Part shown: positions 39,887 through 49,830 of the stretch, piece by piece
Layout: every line of letters begins with the position of its first letter
Position numbering within the stretch: position 1 is the first letter of the stretch
Assembly: GCA_963575745.1 (NCBI GenBank)
Contig: CAUYUJ010002703.1
Coordinates: 115,001-179,000, forward strand
Length of the DNA: 64,000 nucleotides
From: Prorocentrum cordatum
Taxonomy: Eukaryota; Sar; Dinophyceae; Prorocentrales; Prorocentraceae
Direction: 5' to 3'
Program-made: the position numbers and the translations under genes
The notes under the pieces: generated by a model
Databases searched by the model: none
What the model was told of the DNA's origin: nothing
What the model saw: only the letters and a program-made list of their open reading frames with translations

Positions 39887-40025
39887 CTGATTGAGGAAGC
39901 CAAACTGCCAGTCGCTCGCCTTCGTCTCTCTGCGGTCCTTCTCGTCGTCGGTGGCAGGCCAGCGCATCTCCCTGCAGTGCTCCTCGCTGGAGATCCACCT
40001 CGACGCATCGGCTACGCGCAAGAGG
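39887..40025 (-). CDS. Exon-like segment A of the same unknown gene
   Basis: It starts after a pyrimidine-rich acceptor (CCCTCCCCCCAG) and ends in CAG followed by a GC donor (GCACGC). The 139 nt give one leading base plus 46 codons: LLRVADASRWISSEEHCREM, RWPATDDEKDRRETKASDWQ, FGFLNQ. The clean splice signals and the balanced, charged composition argue for a real exon. Function unknown. Confidence 0.55.
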
Positions 40026-40500
40026 CTGGGGGGAGGGGACAAATCCGAGCCCGCACGCCGCTGCTCCCGCACCGCATCCAGCGATCGGGGACCCTCGCAC
40101 ATCCCACCTCAACCACGCCCCTCCCTCCTCACTCCTTCCCTCCTCCCCTCCTTCCCCTCCGTCGTTCCCGCCCCCCTCCTCCTTCACTCCCCTTCCCGCC
40201 GCCAGCGCCCCCCCCCCTCCCCGAACCCCCAAAAGTCACTCCGCAGAAGTGTCCCCCTTGCGCGCTGCCGACAGAAGGCGACGACGTCGACGACACTAGA
40301 AAGGGAGAAGAATCAGGGGGGAGGCCAATGAACGGCCCAAGCTGGCCCCAGCAGGGCCCCAGTAGGTCCCGAGATAGCACACGCATAACCCTGAGCGGAA
40401 ATGAGGGGCAGAGGGGGCGGACGAGGCGTGAGGAGGACTGATACGTGAGGAGGACACGAGAAGGATGAGAAGGGAGGAGAAAGACAGGCAATTAAGTTTC
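40026..40500. other. Possible 5' part of the unknown gene; nothing definite
   Basis: A frame upstream reads VCEGPRSLDAVREQRRAGSD across 40040-40100 and may belong to intron or exon. TCC- and C-rich sequence follows to 40210. Confidence 0.3.
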
Positions 40501-40519
40501 GTCGTGTGAAGCGAACTTC

Positions 40520-40665
40520 CCTCCCCTCCGCCTCCTACTCCTCCTGTTCCTCCTCGTCCTCCTCTTCCGCACCTCCTCCTCCTCCTCCTGTTCACCTTCC
40601 ACATCCCCTCCTCCTCCTCCTCCTCCGCCTCCTCTTCCTCCTCCTCCTCGTCCTCCTCAGATTCG
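40520..40665. repeat. TCC-rich tract
   Basis: TCC repeats with interruptions. Confidence 0.95.
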
Positions 40666-41229
40666 CATCGCGTGACGGACCTGATTTGCCGAGAAGAGCA
40701 GGGACGTGGAGGGGCACATTGACAACGACAAAATGGCAATGAGAAGGATACCGATGTTGTGTATTCGAAGGCAATTGCGTGCAAATGCAAAAAGACAACG
40801 TGATCGGAAACCACTCCGAAAATACGGATACGGAAAACAAAACACGGGGAACTTTTGGAAAACAAAAAAACGGGGGGAAACGGGAACGGAATCGAAAGAT
40901 TATGAACAACCAATAATCTTGGAACTTCGTAGCTCCAGGACAGGATTACGGCGCGAGTGGAAGATAACAGTGAGCGTTGGCAAAGACACACGACATTGAA
41001 TAATGATGAAAAGCAGAAAGGCAAGGAACTGTGAATACGGGGGGGGTAGACGAGCATGACTAGCACAATTAAGCCAAACAGGAGCAGAGGAAGTAGGAAC
41101 AACAGAAACATAGGGAAACACGACATGATACGTTTCCACAACGGGAGCGATGCCGACATAACTGGTCACCCCCATCCAGTCCAAGCAACATTTTCGCCAT
41201 CGTGGACCCCAAACAGCAGGTCCTTGCAA
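40666..41229. other. AT-richer stretch, no gene seen
   Basis: This is locally A-rich (AAACAAAAAAACGGGG near 40860). No protein motif or repeat found. Confidence 0.4.
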
Positions 41230-41411
41230 CCTACGCGATGCAACCCATGAGGTGCAATCTACTTCTGCTCGTGCAAACACCCCACCCTCCCACCAACAGC
41301 TTGGTCGCACGACCTCTTCAGACCGTGACGGTAGGTACCACATGGCACTTGGCAGCGACACCGACGCCTTCGACGACAAAGGCGACGGCGACGACTTCGA
41401 CGACGACGGGA

Positions 41412-41446
<35 letters not shown>

Positions 41447-42480
41447 ACCGACGACGACGACGACGACGCCGACGCCGACGCCGACGACGACGACAATGAC
41501 GCCGACGACGACGACGCCGACGCCGACGACGAAGACGACGACGAAGACGACGACGACGACCACGACGACGACGACGGCGACGAAATAGGAGGGACGACGA
41601 CGAGACGCCGACGACGACGACGACGAGGGAGGAGGAAAGGCGACCACGGCGACAACGACGACGGAAACGACGACGACGCCACAGAAGACGACGACGGCGA
41701 CGACTGATCAAGCCGACGACGATGACGGCGTCCTCGCGTCGGTGATGAACATCTTCGAAGGAATTCGGCATGCGCCCGCGGCAGACGTGCAAGAGTGGCC
41801 CGCATGGTATCATGTGACACGGATCGCGCCACCCCAGCACGCCCGCAAGGGCGTTCGAACGAGCTCGATATGAGCGCGCACGAAGCCCGTGTAGTAGCAT
41901 GTTATGTAGAAATTGAAAGACGTATGGCTTACATTAAGAATTCGCAAGAATACGCGCGCACGTTTTTTTTTTTTTTTTTTTGTTTTACAACCCGTGTTGC
42001 GAAACCATTGTTTTTTGTTGAGGAAAAAATCTGGACAATCGGTTCTGCAATCCTTCCGACACCGAAGGTTGTTGAAGGATTCCAGCATGCGCGCGCGACG
42101 ACGCGCGCGTGTGCACTTCGTCTCATTTGTTGCAAGGGATTCGCGCGACGGCACGCGCGCAAAGGCGTTCGAACGATTTCGGCATGCACGCGCGCGAAAC
42201 CTGTTTGGTAGAATGTTATGAACATGTTTAAAAACCGATGGTTTACTTAAGAATTCGCAACAAAGGAAACGCACGCTTGTTTTGAACATCCGCGTTGCGA
42301 CACCATGTGTTTTTTTTTATGTTGTTTGGACAGCCGGTTTTGCTATCCTTCCGAAACAAAAACTTCTTGAAGGATTTCGGCACGCGCGCGCGGCAACGCG
42401 CGCGTGCGCTTTTCGTCACATTTGTTGCAAAGGATTCTTGGCAAGGTATGACTTTTGATAAACGAGCGCGCGCATAATAT
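41230..42480. repeat. Complex repeat Rep1, copy 1 (with GAC expansion)
   Basis: Blocks shared with copies 2 and 3: a CTCGTGCAAACACCCC segment near 41270, a GAC-rich segment, CCTCGCGTCGGTGATGAACA at 41734, then units of about 290 bp with CG hairpins (CATGCGCGCGCGACGACGCG near 42085). Only in this copy has the GAC segment expanded (41395-41705). The translated frames are Asp polymers or CG-hairpin translation. A 17-base T run lies near 41965. Confidence 0.75.
41395..41705. repeat. (GAC)n expansion
   Basis: About 300 bp of GAC with GCC/GAA interruptions inside Rep1 copy 1. Confidence 0.9.
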
Positions 42481-42519
42481 TTGCTGCGGGGGGGACGATG
42501 CCGGCCTCCTGGGACAATG

Positions 42520-43539
42520 TAATTTCATGTTTAGGATGGGCGATGGGGCAGGATCATACGCGAACTGCAATACGAAAAGGGAGGTCGTTAAGTCCGGGGG
42601 GGGGAGGGTGATAGAACGGGTCTCCTTAAGAAAAGAGAACTGACTTTAACAAACGGGTTGGCACATCCCACGCTCTTGCAAACATCCCACCCACCCACCC
42701 GCAACTTGGTTTGCAAAGCCTGTGCTGTGGCAGTTGCGATGCATGCTTGGCGTTCGCTGGTGCATCTCTGCGGCCGCGCCAACCCAAGCACTTGCGCGCG
42801 CAGAGGCCAGCTTGTTTGGCGCCACCGACGCGGCCGCGGTGGCGCTGACCGCTGGGCACATCCCAGCGGGCACTTGGGCGGGCGCGGTATCATGGCAACG
42901 TCGACGACGGTAGACACAATAATGATAGTAGCGATGCTGGTGGCGATGTTGACACCGACGAAGGCGCGGCTAATGCGGGCGCCGGTGCTGATTACGCCGG
43001 CGACGATGACGGCGTCTTCGCGTCAGTGAGGGTTCTGGAAAGAGTTCGACATGCGCGCGCGGCCGACGCGCGAGGTGTTTGAAAAACCATGTTAGTCTTA
43101 AGAATGCGCAAGAGCGCGAGCGCACATGTTTTTAAACATTGATGTTGCGAAACCGTTGGTTGTTGCACGTGTGATTGGCATTCGGATTCGAAATCGCTAC
43201 GTAACAGCTGTTTTTGTTGACGGTTTTCGGCATGCGCGCGACGACGCGCGCGCACCTCGTCCCATTTGTTGCAATGGATTCTCGCGACGGCACGCGCGCA
43301 AAGGCGTTCGAACGATTTCGACATGCGCGCGCTCGAAGCCCGTTTAGTTGCATGTGCTGCACCTGTTGAAAAAAAGAAGAAGAAACAACTATGGTTTTCT
43401 TGGGAATTCGCAAGATCACGCGCGCACGTTTGTTGTTGGAACATCCGTGGTGCGAAACCATCTGTTTTGATCTGTGTTTTGGACACTCGATTTTGAACCT
43501 CTGAAGAAATTTCGGCATGCGCGCGCGACGACGCGCACC

Positions 43540-43570
<31 letters not shown>

Positions 43571-43640
43571 GTATATATGTGCCGTGCAAGGTACTCCTGT
43601 CAATTTATGGTTTTTGATAAACGAGTACGCACGCACAATA
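42520..43640. repeat. Complex repeat Rep1, copy 2
   Basis: In order: a TTTAGGATGGGCGATGGGGC start, CACATCCCACGCTCTTGCAA at 42662, GGTGCATCTCTGCGGCCGC, GATAGTAGCGATGCTGG at 42923, CGCGTCAGTGAGGGTTCTGG, then hairpin units near 43045, 43225, 43280 and 43513 and a final ATATAT tract. It is collinear with copy 3. Confidence 0.85.
43540..43572. repeat. (TA)n microsatellite
   Basis: About 30 bp of TA at the hairpin edge. Confidence 0.9.
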
Positions 43641-44040
43641 GGTGATGCAGCCGTCGGCGCGAGCGGTTCGCAAGCTACGCGGCACAGAAGAGAGACTACG
43701 CACGCGCTGTCTTCTGACAGCGGACGCAGCCGTGCACGGCGCGTCGCGGCGTGAAACTCAGCGCCAACTGCGAGCAATATCATGTGGGGTGGCCATCTGC
43801 TCATAGAGTCCCAAAGAGATCAAAGGAAAATTCGCGCGGACCCGACATGCCGCCACGCTGGTTCCGGGCAGGCTGCGCGGTCCGGCGGAAGGGGACGAGG
43901 AGGGGAGAAGCAAGCAGACGACGACGAACGCCCAGGCGGGAGGCCAGGGCCGGCGGGGCGGGCGGGCAGGCAGAAAACGGGCCAGGCGGAAACAGCAGGC
44001 AGGGAGTAGGAGGAAAGGAAAGGGAGGGAAGCAACGAGCA
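43641..44040. other. No gene seen
   Basis: No motif-bearing frame in this 400-bp spacer. Confidence 0.4.
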
Positions 44041-44044
44041 GAAG

Positions 44045-44100
44045 GAGGAGGAGGAGGAGGAGGAGGAGGAGGAGGAGCAGCAGCAGCAGCAGCAGCAGCC

Positions 44101-44146
<46 letters not shown>
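44045..44146. repeat. (GGA)n passing into (GCA)n
   Basis: About 35 bp of GGA turns directly into about 70 bp of AGC/GCA. It is the only sizeable CAG-type tract in this half of the window apart from 45280. Confidence 0.95.
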
Positions 44147-44147
<1 letters not shown>

Positions 44148-44349
44148 GCCGGGCCAGGGGCCGGGAGGGAAAGGCTGCAGAGGATGAAGGGGGGGGGATA
44201 CCGGCCTGCCTGGCTGGGATGCTATAAATCCTACCAGCCCTCTGGGTGCAGGTGGTCTGGGCCGTTTCCTGTTCCAACCTCCTTGCTTTCCCTGCTCGGG
44301 AGGTTTGCCTCCCCCCCCCTCCCTGGGTCTAGACGGCGGGGGCACCGAT

Positions 44350-45020
44350 GTGGCAGAGCGTCCCTTTTTGCCCAAGAAGGCTCCAAGAGGGCCCCAGAGA
44401 CCCTAAGATGGCCTCCGCGATGGCTCAAGGTAGCTCAATATGGCTCATGATAGCCTCCGACACGCACCCGAGAGGCGTCAAGACGGCCCCAAGAGGGTTT
44501 CAAGTGCCCTCCGAACCCTCCGAGGATCCCCCCTATGAGGCTAAAATCCATCAGCAACCAATGGAGAATCCATGTTTTTTGCCTTCTCGCTTTGTCGCCC
44601 TCCGATGGGTTCTTGAGGCCTCAATATGGCCCCAAGACAGCCCGGGAGAGCCCCAACAGGGGACCAAGAGGGCCCCAAGACGGCCCCAAGAGCGCTAAGG
44701 AGCGCTCCGAGAGCGGCCTGAGAAGGCCCCCAAACGGCATTTTTGAGCCTCCGAAGGGGCGGTCCGAATTAGAACCCCCCCTCTTTCTGAACAGCCGGGG
44801 CCAAGACGGCCCCAAGAGGCATCCCAAAACCGTCCAAAGAACCCCAAGAGGGCCCCAAAGACCCTGCAATGACGTCGACCCTGCAAACACCATGCAATAT
44901 CCAACCTCCTTCCTCCCTTGCTTGGGAGGATTACCTCCCGCCCGTCCCTGGGCGTGACTCATAGCAACGTCCAGGATGGCCGAAGACGGCTCCAAAAGGG
45001 CCCTAGAAAGCCAAAAACGG
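44350..45020. repeat. CCAAGAGGCC-type satellite, third locus
   Basis: Words CCCCAAGAGGGCCCC, CCCAAGACGGCCCC and GGCTCCAAGAGGG recur as at 24720 and 35005. A diverged AT-richer block lies near 44545-44620. CTCCCTTGCTTGGGAGG at 44910 and CCTTGCTTTCCCTGCTCGGG at 44280 are related words. Confidence 0.75.
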
Positions 45021-45039
45021 CCTCCTCCTCTTGTTGTGT

Positions 45040-45260
45040 TCCTCCTCCTCCTCCTCCTCCCTCCTCCTCCTCCTCCTCCTCCTCCTCCTCTCCTCCTCCT
45101 CCTCCTCCTCCTCCTCTCCTCCTCCTCCTCCTCCTCCTCCTCCTCCTCCCTCCTCCTCCTCCTCCTCTATCTATTCCTCCTTCTCCTCCTTTTCCTCCTT
45201 CTCCTCGTCTTTCTCCGCCTCATTATCCTCCTCTTTCTCCTCTTCCTGTTTCTCCTCCTA
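45040..45260. repeat. TCC tract
   Basis: About 220 bp, with several pure runs. Confidence 0.95.
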
Positions 45261-45269
45261 CCCCCGAGA

Positions 45270-45580
45270 TGGTCCCAGCACCACCACCACCACCAGCAGC
45301 ACCACAAGCAGCAACACCAGCACCAGCAACAGTAGCATCAACAGCAACAGCAGCGGCAACAGCATCAGGAGCAGCACCGGCAGCAGCACCAATACCTGCG
45401 AAATTTCGAAACGCACGCGACTTTAATATACAAATCAGCGCAACGGTTAAGATTAAGGATGCCCATCGAAATGTGGCTCAAATATGCGCAACACTGGCGT
45501 CGGATCGTGGATACAACATTCTGCGCAAGAGACGCTTACCACAGGGAGCACAATGGCGCATCTTGCACCAACGTCTGTCT
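45270..45580 (+). CDS. Weak frame after CAN repeats (doubtful)
   Basis: A plus-strand frame continues from the CAC/CAG/CAA tract (45280-45405) into FRNARDFNIQISATVKIKDA, HRNVAQICATLASDRGYN and a stop at about 45583. Composition is plausible for protein, but the opposite strand is open too and I recognise nothing. Confidence 0.2.
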
Positions 45581-45583
45581 TAA

Positions 45584-46299
45584 ACTCCACTGCGCGAAGC
45601 CATGTGTGGTCTTTGTTTTCTGGCCCAAGGTACTGCCCACCCAGCTCTGACGCTTCCAAAACGGTTGTGCGCCCGCGTGCTTCCAGGCGTCCCTGATTCA
45701 CCCACTCACCTGGTAGTCGTTTCTAAATGGGCTGGTGGGGACACTTTTTTGTCGCAGCCGCAGGCGAGGGCGCCAGCGGCGAGTGAGGTCCGAGCGGGCC
45801 GCGCAAGAGCCGAATTGCCTAACGCCGCTGGTGGGGGTACTTTTTTTGATTGGCGGCTCGAAGGACAGATCCAGCGAGCGGGAATAAATCGTCTGGGGCA
45901 CAGAGCGAGATAATTGGCTGCAGAGGCGCATAGGCCGCTGTAGCGAGTGTACATGCCAGGGACAAAATGACCCTCATTGGGGGCTGACGCACGCGGCCCG
46001 ACAAATGGGGACGCAAGCACAGAACCGGAAGCGGACGGCAAAGAGCCGTCGCACACGTGGCGCCAAGCTCCGACCGTACCGTACAGCGCGAAAGGGCGTG
46101 GAGCACGCCGCACTGTGGCGGCACGGGGTGGCCAGGCGTGGCAGCACCGCCCATGCAACAAAAGGGAAGCAAAGGAACAGGAGAGACACGGCGGGCGCTA
46201 GGGCACCCGGCAGCGGGAAAATGTGAAGGCACAGAGAGAAGCCTCACTCGCAGTGACTCACAGGACGCTCTTGGGCGGGAGAGCGACCAATACCCAGTC
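45584..46299. other. No gene; direct repeat of GCTGGTGGGG-CTTTTTTG
   Basis: GCTGGTGGGGACACTTTTTT (45731) and GCTGGTGGGGGTACTTTTTT (45829) are direct repeats about 98 bp apart. Nothing else found. Confidence 0.45.
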
Positions 46300-46650
46300 A
46301 AGGACCAGTCGTCAATGCCGTCTGAATCCACAGCCTGCAACTTTTCCGACACGGAAGGTCGGGGGCGTAAAGCTGCAAGCGCTGGCCAAGTCACCTGGTC
46401 CAGCCTGCCGGGGGGGCCGTGATGATCTGCCAAAGGATGAACCACTTCTGCAGGATCTCGAACGCGATGGCGACGACACCAGTCAGGGAAGCTGTCTTCA
46501 ACGTCACCGGCGTTCACCGCGTGCAACTTATCCGACGCAGAAGATCGGGGGCACAAAGTCGCAAGCGTTAACCGGGACACATACGACGGACCTCCCGGGG
46601 GATCCGCGCTGAACTGCCAAAGGATGAACCACTTGTGCAGGAACACGCCC
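46300..46650. repeat. 186-bp tandem repeat, about two units
   Basis: TGCAACTTTTCCGACACGGA (46338) and TGCAACTTATCCGACGCAGA (46522), and GCCAAAGGATGAACCACTT (46429 and 46616), give a period near 186 bp. This is 62 codons, and a minus-strand frame stays open across both units for 277 codons (45819-46652), with repeated LHAVNAGDVEDS / LQAVDSDGIDDW blocks. Coding is possible but unproven. Confidence 0.8.
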
Positions 46651-46939
46651 AAACCAGGCCCGACATCGGGTGGTACCAGAAGCGGCGAGGTGCGCCGGTT
46701 TGCACCTTGCCGAAGCCCAGCACCTGTAGCGTCCCGAACCGTACCGTGCGGGCCGGACCCGCAGGCATGGGAGGCCCCCTGGCCGCGGCGGTGACCATGG
46801 GGGGGAAGCCACTCTCACGCATCCTCATGACGGGACGCAGTTGGCGACCAGCCGATGCACCACGTCATGTCGACCAGGGAGTCAGGGGAAATGACATTGT
46901 GGTGGCTAGCGCAGACAGGCCTTGCGCGACCTGTGCGTC

Positions 46940-47640
46940 CTGGCCCGGCTGGAAGCGAGATTCTGGGTCAAAGCGACCCACTGGGGTGGCTGACCCTGTC
47001 AGCTCTTCTGTCGAATATCCCTTCGCAACGCTGGGGGCGCAGCCAAGAGCCGCAGAGACTTGTGAATGAACGCGGGGGTGTACCCAAGAGCCGCTGGCGA
47101 GACAGCCATGTCCATGGCCTCCTCGCTGGAATGTGCCACGGCACTGGCGCGTCCTCAACCGAGGCCCACTTCGCTGAGGGCTGTGGTGACCTGTTGAGGT
47201 GGCTGGACCTGTCCGCTCTCCAGCCATGATGTCCATACACAACGCTGGGGGCGCAGCCAAGAGCCGCATATATTTGTGAATGAACGTGGGGGTGCAACCG
47301 AGTCACTGGCACGACGCCATGCCGAGGGGCCCCGCGCTTGGTCCGTGCCACGGCACTGTCAGGTCCGCAACCGAGGCGCACTTCGCTGAGGGCCATGGGG
47401 ACCTGGAGGGGTGGCTGAAACTGTCAGCTCCCCTGTCACGTTGCCCATTCGAAGCGCTGGGGGCGCAGCCAAGAGCCGCACAGACTGGTGAATGGAGGTG
47501 AGGGGTGCCGCCACGTGCCGTGGCGCGACAACCGTGCCCAGGGCCTCCACTGTTGGGATTGACCAGCGCACTGTCCCGTTCCCAGCCAGGGCGCACTTCG
47601 TTGGGGGCGCAGCCAAGAGTCGCTGGTGGGGGCACGCGCA
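46940..47640. repeat. 213-bp tandem repeat, about three units
   Basis: CGCTGGGGGCGCAGCCAAGA recurs at about 47029, 47242 and 47455, exactly 213 bp apart, with a shorter last step near 47590. 213 is 71 codons. The minus strand repeats an AALGCAPS peptide in frame across units, but stops occur. Also shared: TGCCACGGCACTG and GGCGCACTTCG. Confidence 0.9.
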
Positions 47641-48720
47641 GCGTCAATAAGTCAAATTTAGGATGGACGAGAGGGCAGAACCACCTGCAACTTGCAATGC
47701 GAAAAGAAGTTTCGATAATCCCGGGGGGGGGGTAGGAGTCGATTCTCCTTTTAGAACAGAGAGCTGATTATAACAGACGAGTTGACACATCCCATGCTCT
47801 TGCAAACATCCAATCCACCCACCCGCAGCTTGGCTTACAAAACCCATGCGGTGGCGGTTGCGATGCATGCGCGGCGTTGGCTGTTGCATCCCTGCGGCCG
47901 CGGCAACCCTAGCACGCCCGCGCAGCGGCTAACGTGTTTGGCGCGACCGGCGCGGCCGCGGTGGCGCTGACCGCTGGGCACATCCAGGCGCACTTCAGCG
48001 CGAGTCGGCGACTTGGGCGGGCGCGGGCGCGGTATCTAGGTAACGTCGACAAAAGTAGACGCGATGATGATAGTAGCGATGCTGGCGACGATGGTGACAG
48101 CGACGACGGCACGGCCACTGACGGCGCCGATGCTGACCACGCTGGGGTCGATGACGGCGCCCTCGCGTCAGCGATGAAGATTCTGGAAGGAGTTCGACAC
48201 GCGCGCGCGGCAGACGCGCGAGAGCGGCCGCGCGGTATCATTCGACGCGGACCGCGCCCTCCCCCCACCAGCAGTGCGCGCGCAAGGGCGTTCGAGTTGT
48301 TTCGGCATGCGACGCGAGAGGCCAGCCTGGTAGAACTCAGTGAAATTTTGAAGAGCCGATGGTTGTCTGAAGAACTCGCAAGAGCGCGAGCGCAAACATT
48401 TTCTGCAAATGAATGTTGCGAAGCCATGTGTTCGAACATAGTTTCGGAGCAAGCGGTTTTGAAATCCTTGCGAACCCTACGGGTTCTTGGCTCATTCCGG
48501 CATGCGCGCGCGACGACGCGCGCGCGTGCACTTCGATTCGCTTGTGCTAAAGGTTCTCGCGACTGCGTCCGCGGGAGGGCGTTCGAGCGATTTCAAGGCG
48601 CGCGCGCGAAGCCCGATTTGTGGGATGCATTGGAAATATTTGAGAACGTAAGGTTTTCTTCAGAGGTCGCAAGAACGCGTGCGCGAGCTTCTTTGAAACT
48701 CCGCGTTGCGATGCCGCAAG
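47640..48720. repeat. Complex repeat Rep1, copy 3
   Basis: It is collinear with copy 2: TTTAGGATGGACGAGAGGGC, CACATCCCATGCTCTTGCAA (47790), the CTGCGGCCGCGG region, GATAGTAGCGATGCTGG (48069), CGCGTCAGCGATGAAGATTC (48164), hairpin units at 48195, 48497 and 48550-48620. The plus strand stays open for 266 codons (47934-48734) with repeated FRHARATTRAR-type words, which I read as a by-product of the repeat. Confidence 0.85.
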
Positions 48721-49300
48721 AATCGCATCCTTAGAAAAACCAGCCCCAGGAACCTCCCCAAGGAGGCCCTCCGAGGCCGCTCCTGTTCCATTTCCAGCGG
48801 GATCCAACGAACCCGGCGCGTCCGACGACAAATTCCAAACAAACGCTCTAACGCGGGACACTCTCAGAAAAACTCGCCCTCAAGCCAAGGAGGCCTTCAG
48901 AAACCCCTTTGGTTCCGCTTCCAGCGAGATCCCGAATCCGGCGAGTCCGGCGACGAATTCCACGCCGGCGCCCTTGCGCGGGACATCCGGGAAAAAACCT
49001 TTCCTGGAGCCCCCCCAAAAAAGGCCTCAGAGGCACCCTTTCCCGTTCTGGCAAGATCCATCAGGGCGCGAATTTCAAATTGGCGCCCTCGCGCGGGACA
49101 CTCGCAGAAGAAAAACACCCCCGGGGCCTCCCCAAGGAGGCCCTCAGGGGCCCCCCCATATTACCGCTCAGATCGGGCGAATCCAGCGAATCTGGCGACG
49201 AGTTCCAAACTGGCGCCCTCGCGCTGGACATCCGGGAAAAACCCGGCCCCGGCACCCCCCCCAAGAGGCCCTCAGAGGCCCCCCCTGCTTGGATGGCCGC
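48720..49300. repeat. About 122-bp tandem repeat, four to five units
   Basis: GACGAATTCCACGCCGGCGC (48951) and relatives at about 48830, 49070 and 49196 are spaced 119-126 bp. Each unit also has GCGGGACA-TC, GGAAAAA-C and AAGGAGGCC-CTC. It shares AAGAGGCCCTC words with the CCAAGAGGCC satellites. Confidence 0.85.
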
Positions 49301-49830
49301 GGTGGCTGCTGAGGGTGTGGCGGGGTTGCTAAGGGTTTGGCGGGGTTGCTAAGTAGGGTGTAAATAAGTTGTATGTAGGTTCTAAGTCCTGTGAAGGCCA
49401 TAGACAAGCTAACTAGCGCTACTTGATTAGTGGGAGGTACTTGCCAGATAGATGTGGCTGCTAATGTTGGCAAGTCTCTAATACTTCTTTGTTCCATAAG
49501 TCCACGCTCTAGTAGCGGTTAGCTAGGATTTACTGCGCACCTCGCTAAGTGGCTCGCTTTCTCTAACTACCACTTACCAACCATGTACTATCTACTTGTT
49601 AAGTGCGCTAGCTAGACTATTAACAACTCACGCATCCAAGCGGTTAGCGAACTCACTGCTAACCCGTCCGCATGCACGGCCACCAATTGAGATCACTGAG
49701 AATCCTCTTTCTTCTTGTTATCCTCCTTATGCCCCCACCCTTCTCCCCCTCCTCCTCCTCCTCCTCCTTCTCCTTCTCATCCTCCTCCTCGCCCATCTCC
49801 TTCTTCTTATCCTCTCCCCAACGTTCTGCC
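49301..49830. other. No gene; GGCGGGGTTGCTAAGGG repeats and TCC patch
   Basis: GGCGGGGTTGCTAAG occurs twice at 49319-49352, followed by AT-richer, CTAAGT-rich sequence. 49745-49800 is TCC-rich. No gene seen. Confidence 0.45.

Noticed and set aside
44405-44430. GATGGCTCAAGG near 44411
   Set aside because: The match to the SL is limited to about nine bases and occurs inside the CCAAGAGGCC satellite.
47934-48734. 266-codon plus-strand frame in Rep1 copy 3
   Set aside because: The corresponding frames in copies 1 and 2 are broken and the product mirrors CG hairpin words (ARATTRARA); more likely repeat translation than protein.
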